Assembly: GCA_030248215.1 (NCBI GenBank)
Contig: JASANG010002592.1
Span: 62,001 to 126,000, forward strand
Direction of reading: 5' to 3'
DNA length: 64,000 nucleotides
From: Enoplolaimus lenunculus
Taxonomy: Eukaryota; Nematoda; Enoplea; Enoplida; Thoracostomopsidae
Of the stretch, positions 48,843 through 60,700 are shown in pieces. The position numbers and the translations under genes were made by a program. A model generated the notes under the pieces. That model did not search any database. It was not told the origin of the DNA and was given only the letters and a program-made list of their open reading frames with translations. How positions within the stretch are numbered: position 1 is the first letter of the stretch; every line of letters begins with the position of its first letter.

Positions 48843-48993
48843 CAGGGGCGCAACCACCATTTCGGTTCGGGAGAGTGAAACTCCATGTAAAAATATTTTA
48901 TGACCTCTACGATCTAGAAAATTATCCTGATATTTGCCTTCCGAGAAAATTCGAGATGGGATATATACCCTTAATACCTCCACCACGCCCCTG
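48843..48993. mobile_element. hAT-type MITE with perfect 8-bp duplication
   Basis: The left end CAGGGGCGCAACCACC and the inverse of the right end CAGGGGCGTGGTGGAGG share CAGGGGCG. The octamer CAGAAAGG stands directly outside both ends (48835-48842 and 48994-49001). CAGGGGCG ends with an 8-bp duplication are typical of hAT. 151 bp, non-coding. The perfect duplication suggests a fairly young insertion. Confidence 0.88.
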
Positions 48994-49001
48994 CAGAAAG
49001 G

Positions 49002-51120
49002 CAGTCTTTTTGTTCGAGGGCTTGAAAATTGCTGAACACGAGTGTGGGCTATCAAACATCAAACCACGCACAGCACTCTGCTTGGGCCCGTAGCCAAGGG
49101 GGGCCAGGTTGCGTTCAGATCATCCGTGAAAAATTTTGCCCCTCCACCCCTGGAAAATTTTCAACCTTTCTATTTCTTTCTTTCATTTTTTAACCTAAAT
49201 TTAAGCACTGTCGTTGAACCATTAAACCTTATTAACACGTGCACGTTTCTGCAGCGTGAATTTTAAGCTGCAACTTCTACGTGTTCCAGCTGCAAGTTCT
49301 CGCTGCAAAACTTACACGTATTATGAACGGTTCCAGGGTTCGTCTCAATACTTCAACACCAACACTGGCGTTACTAAAGCAGAGGATACAAATAAAACTC
49401 TTCGATGCCTTGAACGATATTTTCAAACATAAGTTCAAGATTTGAACATTATATTATTTATATTATGTATACTTCGTTAACGCAAAGGTTATTACAAGAT
49501 ATTGCCGAAAGGCACTAATGATAGGTCTTCTCGTGAGTTTTCAAAACACCCGATAACATTTTGCTCACAACAGGTTCCGCCGAATGGCTTTGTTACATGC
49601 CGACAAAGGGGTTTGGCTGTGTGAAATATAATTAACCCTTATGCGTTCCATGCACCGGTTATCACACACTCATATATAAACAGTGCTGTCATTGTATATT
49701 GTGACCGGGCTTCTACTATAACATGGGGACCACTACAAAATGGTCATTATTTGATGAATGGAATATATTCGAAGAATTAGTTTTTAACATTTCGCTGAAC
49801 GCAGGAATCGAGTATTTCTTTTTGATAAGCTGATGCGTTTTTTTAAATGTTTAATTATCATCGCAGTTATATCTTCAATGGATTTTGAGAACTTCTCAAC
49901 TTAATTTTTAAAATTTTCTATAATATGGTTAGTTTAAGTTATATTTCGGATAAGGTTTCAGCTTAAGGCGAGAATTAGCTTAGGTGTAATTGGTTTGTTT
50001 GTGCTCAGGCTTAAACTTGTGAGGGGAAGCGTACAAACGTCGTAACTTGGCGACTTACCTAGAACAATTCAAAATTTAATTTAGTTCCTCAAATTTATTG
50101 TTAGCAATTTCAAAGATGCCTCGTATTGCAATGCAAGACGAATTGTTTGTTCCGAAACATGTCGAAAATTGTCAATGAGTTGTAATTTTAGCCGCATGCT
50201 TTATTGGTTCATGTCATGGCAACCATGAAATAACTGAAAGTTTGTTGCATATTTAGCTTTCAGCATAAATAGTAGGTGTTATACTTTTAGTATGATGGAT
50301 AAATTTATATTGTGATTGTATAATCATGAAAAATGTCCAGTCGTAGCGATGTATGGCATTTATGCTCGAGAACACTGGAGATGCATAGCGGCTGTCAACA
50401 TCTGCGCCGTTCTTGAAATCATACGGTTTAGCGTTTCAAGCATGGTTAAAAGGCATTTCTATAGCCATAGAATAGTATCTGTTGCTCGTCATTCTAGATC
50501 CGACCCCGTTGTCACGTTCTTTGGAGGCACGAAAAGTTCTTACTTTTATGTTTATAATGTAAGTTGTTTTCCAAAAAGTACATGTATTTGTAAGATCCCG
50601 TTAAAGTGTCTCCAAACAACTATTTTCCTGTTATAAACGAGAATGACAGTCGATTAACTGAAACTTCAAGCTTGAAAACTTCGATGAGCAAATGAAGTTT
50701 AGAGCATTCATCCGAGCTGGATATACGTACACTATGTAATATTGCGCATAAAAACAGCTGCGCTGTTAGTAAAAACGGTATAAATAGCTTTAGAATTTTG
50801 GAGAACTATCTATAGTTCCAATCACGATATATTGATTTTTGTTTGTTTGAAATATATATTTTTATGCTTTGTTATACCTGCTACGGTCTATGTTCATGTT
50901 GAACGCAGTATAAGGATCGACAGGGAACATTTTCGCTACCAGAATATACGTGGTATAGGTGAGCGGCACCCATGACAACGAATAGTACGAAAAGGTACAG
51001 TGCTTACAAATTTAGGTGTAAAATTTCAAGTTTGACGGACTACTTTTTGATGCTGTCCCTAAATTTATCCCTAATTTTCTGTGTATCTCGTGGTTCACTT
51101 AAAATAATAATACTTACAAT
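49002..51120. other. Gene desert with a lone hAT-like end
   Basis: GGGCCCGTAGCCAAGGGGGG at 49084-49103 looks like an outer end of a hAT-type element, but no partner was found. CTTAGG-like words are scattered at 49930-50030. No gene recognised. Confidence 0.5.
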
Positions 51121-51475
51121 AAATTTGAACCGCTGGCTTGTTAGCCAGTAATAGGGAAGGAAGACAGAAATTTTATTTCTCATCTATTGACCCAAGGTCT
51201 GGTCCTTGATTACGAAATAGGCCTAATTGTAATCTCAATAATTTGATATCGACAAAACCACAGAAGTACAAAGGAGATTGGGCTCGGAATGCCGCATAAA
51301 CATTTTGAACTGCTAGTTTTTTAGCCAAGAATAGGGAAAGCTGACAAAAAAAGTTTTTCTGATTCGTCCACCCAAGGTCTGATCCTTGATTATGAAATGG
51401 GCTTAAGTTGTAATAATTTGATATCGGTAAAACAATGGGCGTACCAATTTGATTGAGTCCGGAAAGCCGCTGACC
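51121..51475. repeat. Diverged tandem duplication of about 180 bp
   Basis: Copy 1 (from 51121) and copy 2 (from about 51302) share TTGAACCGCT / TTGAACTGCT, TAATAGGGAA / GAATAGGGAA, CCCAAGGTCTGRTCCTTGAT and TAATTTGATATCG in the same order. About three-quarters of positions agree by eye, so the duplication is old. Confidence 0.85.
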
Positions 51476-51484
51476 ACTAATTCA

Positions 51485-52305
51485 AATTGTTTTTTGTCAA
51501 GTAGCGGCGTTGATTTATTGAATAATAGTAAAAATGTGCTATTTTGAGCTTATTTTTATCGTTTCTTGGTGACGGACACCACTTATCCAGATCTGTGGAC
51601 ACACGCTACTGAAAATCAATGAATGATATTCTGATTTCCTGGCAGACGTGGGTATTTCCTTTTCCGACAAACAGTGACGAGCACTGCATTCACTACTAAT
51701 CAGTAATTATCGCAAACTCATTTTTGGTTATATTCAGTAAATGGCTTTAAAGCTATTATTGAGACAATGTATTTCGCTGAGGCTCAAGATATGAGCAGAC
51801 AGTAATGATAGTAGTGTTATATTGATAGTTCGCCTTGTAATCTACCATCCGCAACGTTTCAGCCGATTTAGTCTATCATATTAATGGCGCAACTAGGACT
51901 TTCAAAAGGGGGTGGCAGTTTAGAATCTGGTAATTTGCTGGAGGAATTTAGGGAAAGGATCATGAGCGAAGCGAAAAGCTAACCTCATTTCATAATTCAC
52001 AATACAAGAGTTTACTTTCAAGTAGACTAGTGAATGTTTGATAGTGAAATTCCCGAACAAGTGGTACTGTTACAGTTGCAGGCGATAAACTCCACCAGAC
52101 GGGAAGAAATCCGCTATCGGGTTCTTTGTGAGAGGAGTAGAAATCCGCTAGTGGATTATTTCATGGGATGAACATCCTTCAATCGGCTTCTGTTTTGTGT
52201 GTAAAAATGCTCGGGGAAAAAAACCATTGTTTATACACCGTTTCAACTTTCTGGTTGTGCCTGTCTATGACAAAGATTTACGCAGTTGCTTCTCGTTTGG
52301 TACAA
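51485..52305. other. AT-rich intergenic DNA
   Basis: No gene recognised. AAATCCGCTA(T/G)NGG is repeated at 52107 and 52141. Confidence 0.5.
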
Positions 52306-52313
52306 ACAGTTTC

Positions 52314-52512
52314 GGCACATGTAAAGATCAGGGGTGGAACGTTTTTCTGTGATACTTGAATAGAGTAAGCTGAAAGTTTAGACTAATTTTTTGCCCGGCT
52401 TACGCTTAGGCTTAGGTTTAGCAATATGCTCATTCTTACGCTTAGGTAGGCTTAGGTTTAGGCTTAGGAACATGCTTATACTACTGTTCCGCCCCTGTTC
52501 TTTACATTGGCT
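52314..52512. mobile_element. Hexamer-core MITE with 8-bp duplication (one mismatch)
   Basis: The left end GGCACATGTAAAGATCAGGG and the inverse of the right end AGCCAATGTAAAGAACAGGG match closely and both continue into GYGGAAC. The flanking octamers ACAGTTTC (52306-52313) and TCAGTTTC (52513-52520) differ at one base. The core (52396-52470) is a degenerate CTTAGG array, in the opposite orientation to the core at 6281-6350. Same family as 6238-6428; near-equal length (199 against 191 bp). Non-coding. Confidence 0.85.
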
Positions 52513-52520
52513 TCAGTTTC

Positions 52521-55500
52521 GTAGCGAGGAAATTGGATTAGAGCAACTCGACACCAGTCCAATGACGTAAATATCTGTTCTTACGATAAAATTGCCAAAT
52601 CGGTAACGACAGTTTAATAACTGCGAGGTGTTTACCTGTATGCAATAAATATAGATTGGAGCGACAACACCCTTGGTCTTTCTCATTAGGTCGCTAGGTG
52701 CAAGTAAAACTATCGGTTGTGCAAATTCATTAGCAGCAGCATTTTAAAATTACAAACTATGTTGAAATGTATATATATGAAAGACAATATCCGTGTCGTC
52801 AACCGTGTTAAAGTTGTCAATTGATCAACGAAATTCAGAGTCCAGTCATGCGTTCTGTTCTTAATTTAGCTTTTAGTTGAATAACTCAAATTTAAAACCA
52901 AATTATCGTTCGCAATGTCTTTTAGCTGTTTTGATACTTGTTATTTCCTCCAGTCTTGGTTTCATTTGTTTGTTCGGTGTAAGCATAAATATTATAAAAT
53001 AGTTTACGTCTATGCTTTGACTATCTTTTAGTATAACGTGTTTCGAAACCCACACATGTTCGTTGGTTGCTATCCAAATTCTAGACAAAAACTGGTTAGC
53101 AAATTATTTCCCCTGCTTCGTAATTCTTTACCTGTGGGCATATACTCATGTGTAAATTTTCTTATCCGGCCCGCGTTTACCCTTAGTTAATGGGCAACTC
53201 TCTATCTGGTTATGTCTCAACATCTCTTGGGTTTCATCCAAAATACCGAATGGTGTTAAATAATGGTTAACGAGTTGTGATAGACGTCAGATCAGTTAAA
53301 TTATCCAGAACTCGCTAACCAGTCGTTTGAATGCGAAAACTTTCACACCGTTTGATTTAATTCGGTAAGCTGCGTCGTATAATATATAGTTTCTTACACA
53401 ATTCTGTGTTTTGATTGTGATGGGAATTTTGGGTGAGCATGGATCCCACGATTTGAGGGTTTGTTGTGCTAAGTACTTCACTGCCTGGCAATAATTCCTT
53501 TGTTAGTCAACCATCATACGTATAAAAAGCCTAAAATTCAGCAACACTGAAAAGCGTGCACTGTACGCATTTCCACTTCGAAACGCAGCTTACACAATTA
53601 TCATCAGTCAGTCTATTCGCTTACTCTTTTAGAATTCTAAACAGAATGTATCATTATCCAGCAATTCATTTCACTGCAACCCTCCAAATAACACAGCATG
53701 ATGTAATATGTTTATATTTAATTTCCGGTAAAGGTGCTAAAAACTACTGAGAGAGACGCTAGTGTGTATTTTATATTAATACGCTTGAAAATCTATACTA
53801 ATGAGCTTTTTTCGACGTATAAATACCTGATCGGTTTGCACTACCAACCACTAATCTGTCATTCGAGATCATTATTTAGGTGAAATTGATTGGTTTAGTC
53901 TCCGCCAAGCCAGCATACACTAGACCATGTCCTGCTTATACCGTTGACCAATAGGAATCTAGCAGTGACCATCGAGATGACACCGTTTAGCCAATAGTAT
54001 GTTTAGAGTTGGTTGACTACTGGGGCCAGGAATGCAATTAAACTTTTAGAAAATCTTTACCTGGTCGTTTGTTCAGTTCAGTTGAACGAATTCACTTCGA
54101 AACGTGCGACCCTTGTTTCGAAAAAATAGTCCTTTGGTGTCTTTAGCTTTCTTAAAATTTTAAGCGAAGCAATGGAATGTCAAGGTAAACAATTTTTTAG
54201 CGATGATATGTCATATTCTGTCTAATATCTGCGGCTGTGGGTCAAAATATAAATCTTTTAATTTTTCACATTTGCTTAAAACTAAAAGCAACCTTACTTC
54301 TTTCTTTAGGTCAATATTTTCGAAGATTAATTTATAAGTAAAGAACTAACTGAAATGCGTATACTTACGACTTCGATTTTCGACTACACCTATCAGGATG
54401 GACAACTTAGAATAATCGGTCGTCATATTCGCAATTGCTCTCGCCTCTACCGTATTGTAACTGCCTGCTAACGATTGAAAACTTATACCTACGATTGCAT
54501 GTTCTTTTTGGTAATTTTTCAAAACTTCAAATTTGGATCTGGAAAGATCTATAGAGGCTACGAGAAGCTAAAATATTTAAACTCTTTTGAAATTGGGCTA
54601 TTTTGGGCAAACGCTTTTTAGCTGGCGCAGAACTAAAAAGAGTGCACACAAGATTTTGAATTATAAGTTGCCGGTCGACGACTTGTCGGGCGATAAACTG
54701 TAGTGATACCTTGTAGTATTGGTTTTTATTCGGTTCAGCTGGCAATTTTTTCGAAATATTTGAAGTTTCACCTCCATTGGCGTTAATTTTTTGTAGAACA
54801 AAAATGTACTGCAATTCACATTATATATCACATGTATATGCCGTACGTATACAAGACGTAATAGAGACGTCAAAAGGCCTTTGAGTATAATCATCTTCGG
54901 TGGTTGAATAAATTTTCACACGGCCACAAACGTTTCAAGCCCAAACCGGGAACCTTTATCTGGTTCAGCCTAAATATATAATGCATTTAATTGTATTTAA
55001 AAGTATATGCTTGCTTTCAGGTTAGCTTGACCGTTTCCAGGCAAAGGAACCAAACTAACCAATGTAACAGAATAATATGTTTTAGAACGTTACCAGCTTT
55101 TCGTATGGTAGGTTTTGAAGCAGTATCATTGAGATTCCTTTATGGGCTATTGCTATCCATTAATCAACCTGAGCCTAAGCCTGAGCAATATATCGTAAAT
55201 GTGGAGGTCAAAATGTACAAGTGTAACCAGGCGAGTTATTATCTTTGAAATTTCAACCTAAATATCAGCCAAATACGCACAGTCTTGATTCTTAAGCTGT
55301 TACAGACTACACAGAGAATTACACGAGGGATTAGGAGTTAAACAGAGTTTGAGTTAAAATTGTTTCAGTCTAAAACTGCTCAGATCAACTAGCTACAATG
55401 ATGACATTCTAATTGCGTTCTAGGTTTGTTTTGAACTGGAATAGCAGAGAGTAATCCATTGAAATTGAACCATAATCGCTACATCTATTGTAATAGGCAC

Positions 55501-56202
55501 TTAATAGTGTCTGCACACTTGCATTCAAGCGTTAAAATCGATGGTTAAAACGACTTTTGGGTTATGTACTTAAATGCAGTTTGTATGTGGAACTGCGCCA
55601 GTTCGAGCTGTACACGGGACCGGATCAGCTACACTCCATATCTCTCATTTGGGAGCCCTCACTCCAAAGAGGGACCCCAACACTAACAAAATTTCAAACC
55701 AAAAACCGAAAAACATTTTGATCATTGCAAGAGGCCCCACCCGGTATTTTGGAAAGCACCATAGCGTGCTCCGGAACTGGCTGTACGTCCTACAGTTGAA
55801 TGTTCAGTTCGTTAAGGAAATTATTTTTGGCACAAATGGGGGGTATGCACGACTGTCAAACGATTAAAAGAAACTCTGGTATTTCAAGAAAATGTCAAAA
55901 TGTTTTAACTGAAATGTTTTAATTACAATTTTTCAATTGAGTTACCATTGACATTACGCCTCTTGTGCGCATTAGCACATTTAAAAATTACTGTTAGTTA
56001 TTACAAGTGTGAATTGACTCTAAATTATCTACGGTTTTGGGTGTCAAATAAAACCACTCATGCCAATGCTAGAAATCATTTCCTTTGAATAACCATGCCT
56101 TCATTTCCTTTTAGCAAGATTTTAATCAACAGATCAACTTCCTACTACTACTAATACAACATTATTTAGATCTCTTAGCCCTTGGCGCTGCTAGACTATT
56201 TG
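52521..56202. other. Gene desert
   Basis: No gene recognised. CGAAACGTGCGACCCT at 54098-54113 repeats a phrase from the receptor intron (2407-2422). A short CCTAAGCCT run lies at 55172-55190. Confidence 0.5.
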
Positions 56203-56210
56203 GTTTGGAC

Positions 56211-56383
56211 CAGGTTCATAGCCAGCTCATCATGCTTGAGGAGAGGGGGTAAAACAACTTTGGTAGCTGCATGCTGTTAGTTTTACAACACTAGATGCAT
56301 AAAACACTTTTCTAGAAAGGGACCAAAATTTTTAAAAAGGCTGGGCCCACTTGCGCCCCACCCCCTCTCTGGTTACGGGTTTG
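56211..56383. mobile_element. Candidate hAT-type MITE, diverged
   Basis: The left end CAGGTTCATAGCCAGC and the inverse of the right end CAAACCCGTAACCAGAG are weakly similar. GGAGAGGGGG (left) and CCCCCTCTCT (right) are inverted further in. The flanking octamers agree at only four of eight positions. Confidence 0.4.
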
Positions 56384-57519
56384 GTTACGGTGTGAAATCG
56401 ATGTAGTATGAAGAGCATTACAAATAAACTGCTGCAGCGCTGCAAATTTCCAATTTTTTACCCCTGAATACCTATGTATATCGGTAATAGCTTAAAGAAC
56501 TTGGTTTAGCTTCCTGCATATACCTACTGGCAGAATGGTGCAAAAGTATATAGAACAGTTTCCTATCTTAGTGTAATCATCCCAAGCTCTACGCTCAATT
56601 GAAATCAAGGAACACATCTGAGTTTCACGACGCCGTTTGGCTGTAGTAGAACTTTGTTTTCAAAAGTTACCAGTTTAACTTTTAATTTAAACTGCGACCG
56701 GACTGTGTATGAGTGATTTTGGTGGTATTGTCCAGTTTGGTAATATAATTCACCATGGTATGTTGACTACTGACCACCGAGACCGCGTATCTTTAATTGA
56801 TTTAGTTTAAGAACTTTAAAAGTAGATAGCTTTGAAGGTCTCGCAAACAGTTTAGCCATCCTTAGTTGTTTTGTTTACACTGATCAGTTGTAACCAAGGT
56901 GCTGTTCACATATTAGTATTTTTAACTGTAAAGTTTATGAAATGCTGCTATAAACATATTACACTTGTAAAAATTGGTATTTTTCATAAATTTGATTTTT
57001 CTTTAAATTTAGCAGTATAACATGGATTCTGTCACTATTGTAAAATACTTGGCCAAGCGAAAACAAAACACTAAATTATTGTTACGCAATGAATTTTTAA
57101 TGCAGCGATACATTTTATAGTTGTAAAATAATCGTTATTTTTAATAAATTTTGATAGCTGGATCCCTTGAGCATTTGGCAAAGCTAAAAAATAAATGTTG
57201 AACTGTTTCAGACAATGACCCTGTTCGCCGCTATACATAAAACTCAATCTCAGCGCACTGTTTGACTCAAACACATTTACTGATTTTCAATAGCAGCGTT
57301 GCCGATCAATACTTTGAAACTTAGTCAGGCCAGTAGCGAACTCAACATACTGGGGGTTAAAACAAATTTTTTGGGGACGTTGCGCGCCTCAATAGGTCAT
57401 GGCGAATGTTTAATAAAAACATTTTAGAGAAATATATTTTTGACTCATTATTTTCATCTTTTCGAGAGGCTGCAAATGAAATCGGCTTCAGGGTCCATTT
57501 TGGTCCTGATCCGCCCATG
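56384..57519. other. AT-rich intergenic DNA
   Basis: No gene or repeat structure recognised. Confidence 0.55.
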
Positions 57520-57527
57520 TATATGGT

Positions 57528-57707
57528 CAGTGGCAGATCCAGGATCTCAAAATGGGGAAGGGGTCAAAATTTCACAGGTAATAAACTTACTTTTGACCCA
57601 CACACAAACCACGAACTATTGTCACAAAATTGCTAAGTGTACAATTTTTGTCGAGATGCTGTTGGGGGGGGGACGGCCGGGGTGGGCCCCCCATGGATTT
57701 GCCATTG
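57528..57707. mobile_element. hAT-type MITE with CAGTGGCAGATCCA ends
   Basis: The left end CAGTGGCAGATCCA and the inverse of the right end CAATGGCAAATCCA agree at 12 of 14. The flanking octamers TATATGGT (57520-57527) and TATATAGT (57708-57715) differ at one base. G-runs near both ends are usual for this widespread end type (CAGTGGCGGATCCA). 180 bp, non-coding. The frames open across it are fortuitous. Confidence 0.82.
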
Positions 57708-57715
57708 TATATAGT

Positions 57716-60700
57716 TAACGTTTCGGGTCAGCGCAGAATCAATTTTTTTAACAGACCAATGAAGCTTCGTTAAAATGGTGTTGAACATTATTTTTACTTG
57801 TACACAGTTATGTATGTATATTTCAATATGATGCGTTAGCTTTTACCCTTATTCATGCGTGCTTCATATAGATACACTTTATCTTTCAATCGCTGTTTAA
57901 CAGGGAACGTAATCTCCTCTTACGTCGACACAGGACGTTTTCAACGAAAGCGGTCCGATGATATGTGTTTAAAGTAGGTATCAGTTAGTTTTTACCGCTG
58001 AAGGAGACGTGAGCTTAGTTATAAACAAAGTCTGCGATCAAAACTATTTTCAAGAAGTTTTATGCAGACTCAAACGATAGAAAAAAAGATTATTCGCAGT
58101 TTAGTAATCCGTCCAGTATCTTAGCTGATAAAAACTAGCTATACATTTAACTTTCACTCAAACCTTCCTACACTTGTCGATTGTCGCTAAATTCGGATTA
58201 AAATTCCATTTTCTTTTCAAATATAAAAGAAACAGGATTCAACATTTTATTCGCAGTCAGGGCAGCGATTTTGTTCTTCGTACGATTTGATGATGTTTTC
58301 ACTTACTTGTATATAGAAAATCCTGTTCATATTTTTTCTTACTTACGTTAAGTTTCTGAGACTGATCTAATCGTCACAAATAACTGGTGTAAATAAAAAC
58401 TAAAATAATAGTAAAAAATGTAACGGATGTAACACTAAGTTTACCGCAAGAAATTTTAACGTCGTTTAGGTACTGCAAGGGTTTCAGGTTCAAGTATAAC
58501 GCAAGTTACGTTGCGGTATGACTAGTGTATATACTATTCTTCTTGTATTACTTAGAATGCAGTCGTTAGTCAGCACAAGATGTTACCGAAACGGGCAAAA
58601 TATTAATTTCGACAATTACGCAGCATTTGCTTGTAAGGATAATAGTACGATGGCGTTCAAATTTTTTGGAGGGTGAGCCACAATGTCACCCTGTGGCTAC
58701 TGGCTCGTTTGACGCATCATTGCTGAAACACTAGGAAATCTGCTATTCAAGCTCAGAAATTGCAGCGTATCATATTATATTGTTTATATATGTTAAACAC
58801 ACATTATAATTAATACTCTGATTTTTCAAATTTCAAATTTTTCACTTTTGCACCGTATATGTTGCCAACTTTTCTATTCGAGTGCTCAAGTAATAAATGC
58901 TGCGCTTTTTAAATTCACCCGCAAGGGATGTGTTACACAGCGACGTTAAAAGGCAACAGTTTTAGTTTGAACTAGGTGTGAAATGCTGTTTAACATTGTA
59001 TATTGTATTGCTGTAATAATATTTATCTTTTAAAAAAATTTTGCAAAATTTGTAAAACAAAATTTATTCTTGCGGAACTCATTTCACGAGGTCATGAAAT
59101 GAAAACATACCAAGAAAAGTTGTGAAATAGCCAAAAGTCGAAGTGCTACCGTTTGAGATACAACTATTTCATTGTATTTTGCATTTATTCACAACATATC
59201 TAACGGCAGTTGATGATAGTTCATCCAGTGAATTTAACAAAAACTCGAAATTTAGCATTACTTTTGACTGTTGGAATTTAAATTTCATGTACTGCTCAAA
59301 AATTTACACTCGCAGCTTTCAAGAGCTCAAAATATAATCCTAGTTGATAATAAGTATCGGCAATCTTCAGAGAAGTGAATATATATAATTGAACAGAGGG
59401 ACTATGATAATAATTTAACATTTTTTCCAATAAAGAAGAACATGTCCTATCTTTTGTGCAATTTTTCTGCACATGGTTAAACTAAACTTAGATTTCGGAA
59501 GAGATTTGTCATAGTCGAAGCGAATCCCAAACATTTGCCTAAATTTTAACCTAAGCCTAAGCTTTAGCCAAACCAAAATTTAAGCCTTGATTTTAAATGT
59601 CCAAGAGAATTATACAAATGCCCACTTCTATTCTATACACCATTTTCGCAGAATAGCAAACATGGCTGCTAGTTTTATTTACAATGCAGCAATTTTGTTT
59701 AGAATTACGGTCATATCGATGTTGAATTTAAAATGTAAGAGAGTAGCTGAAATTTTAAGTCGAATTTTACGATTTGCGGCATAATTAGAAACAATTTTAA
59801 CACATTTGAGCTTGGATGCAAATCGTCATTTTTATCGCAAATTATGATATTTAAATTAATTCATGTCTATCGTTTTACAGCGTCCGTCAAAAAACAGATA
59901 TAGAGCGGCAATTGAGTTCTGTAAACAGCGAATTCAGCAAGGCAGCGCGTTATTATAATACTTGTGTTACTTTTAGAGCTAAAATTTAATCGAAGGGGAA
60001 ACAGGCGAATGCAGTCACAGAGTTCAATCTAAAGTTCTAAAATCCCATAGCAGAGCAACTGGTCACTTTATCGAAGAGTTTCGCTCATTGACAAATTATT
60101 GGTTCCCTTCATATTTCCATTATGCTAGCTAGGTAATTTTGTTGTGCTGATTTTCGAGTGTGACATCTGAGATTTCCGAGACATATCTTGAATATCAATC
60201 GTGTTTCATTTTCCTGTTCAAATTTTCGATTTATTGCTGGTCAAAAACTTTATAAATTCAAATAAATCCTCAATAACTATACATTTTCAGTCAAGGCAGT
60301 TAGAGTAAGTAAGGTCAGTAACTACATATGTGTATGTGAAAACGCAAACATAGGTAGGGCACACGGGAATTTCACAATATTTAGAAGAAAGTTCTGTACT
60401 TTTAAAAGAGGTCGGGGCAAAATTTTTCACGGCAGGGCTGAGCAGCCGTACCCCCGTTTTACTGCGTGCCCGAATTAACGTTTACTATTTGAGGTAATTT
60501 ATGCATCTAAATTTAAATTTAAGCCCACGAAATTTTTTTTCCAACATCAATTGTAGGTTAAAGATCATGCTGTGGTCAAATTACTGAAACGCTCTTCACA
60601 GAATAAACGTCACAAGTGTCACTGGTCAAATTGAAAAATGTTTCAGACGTTGACAGCTCCTTAAGATGAGAGTTTGCATTAAAATATTCCAATTTTTATG

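Noticed and set aside
60357-60473. Small element with GGGCAC ends
   Set aside because: Only the outer six to eight bases pair and no target duplication is visible.
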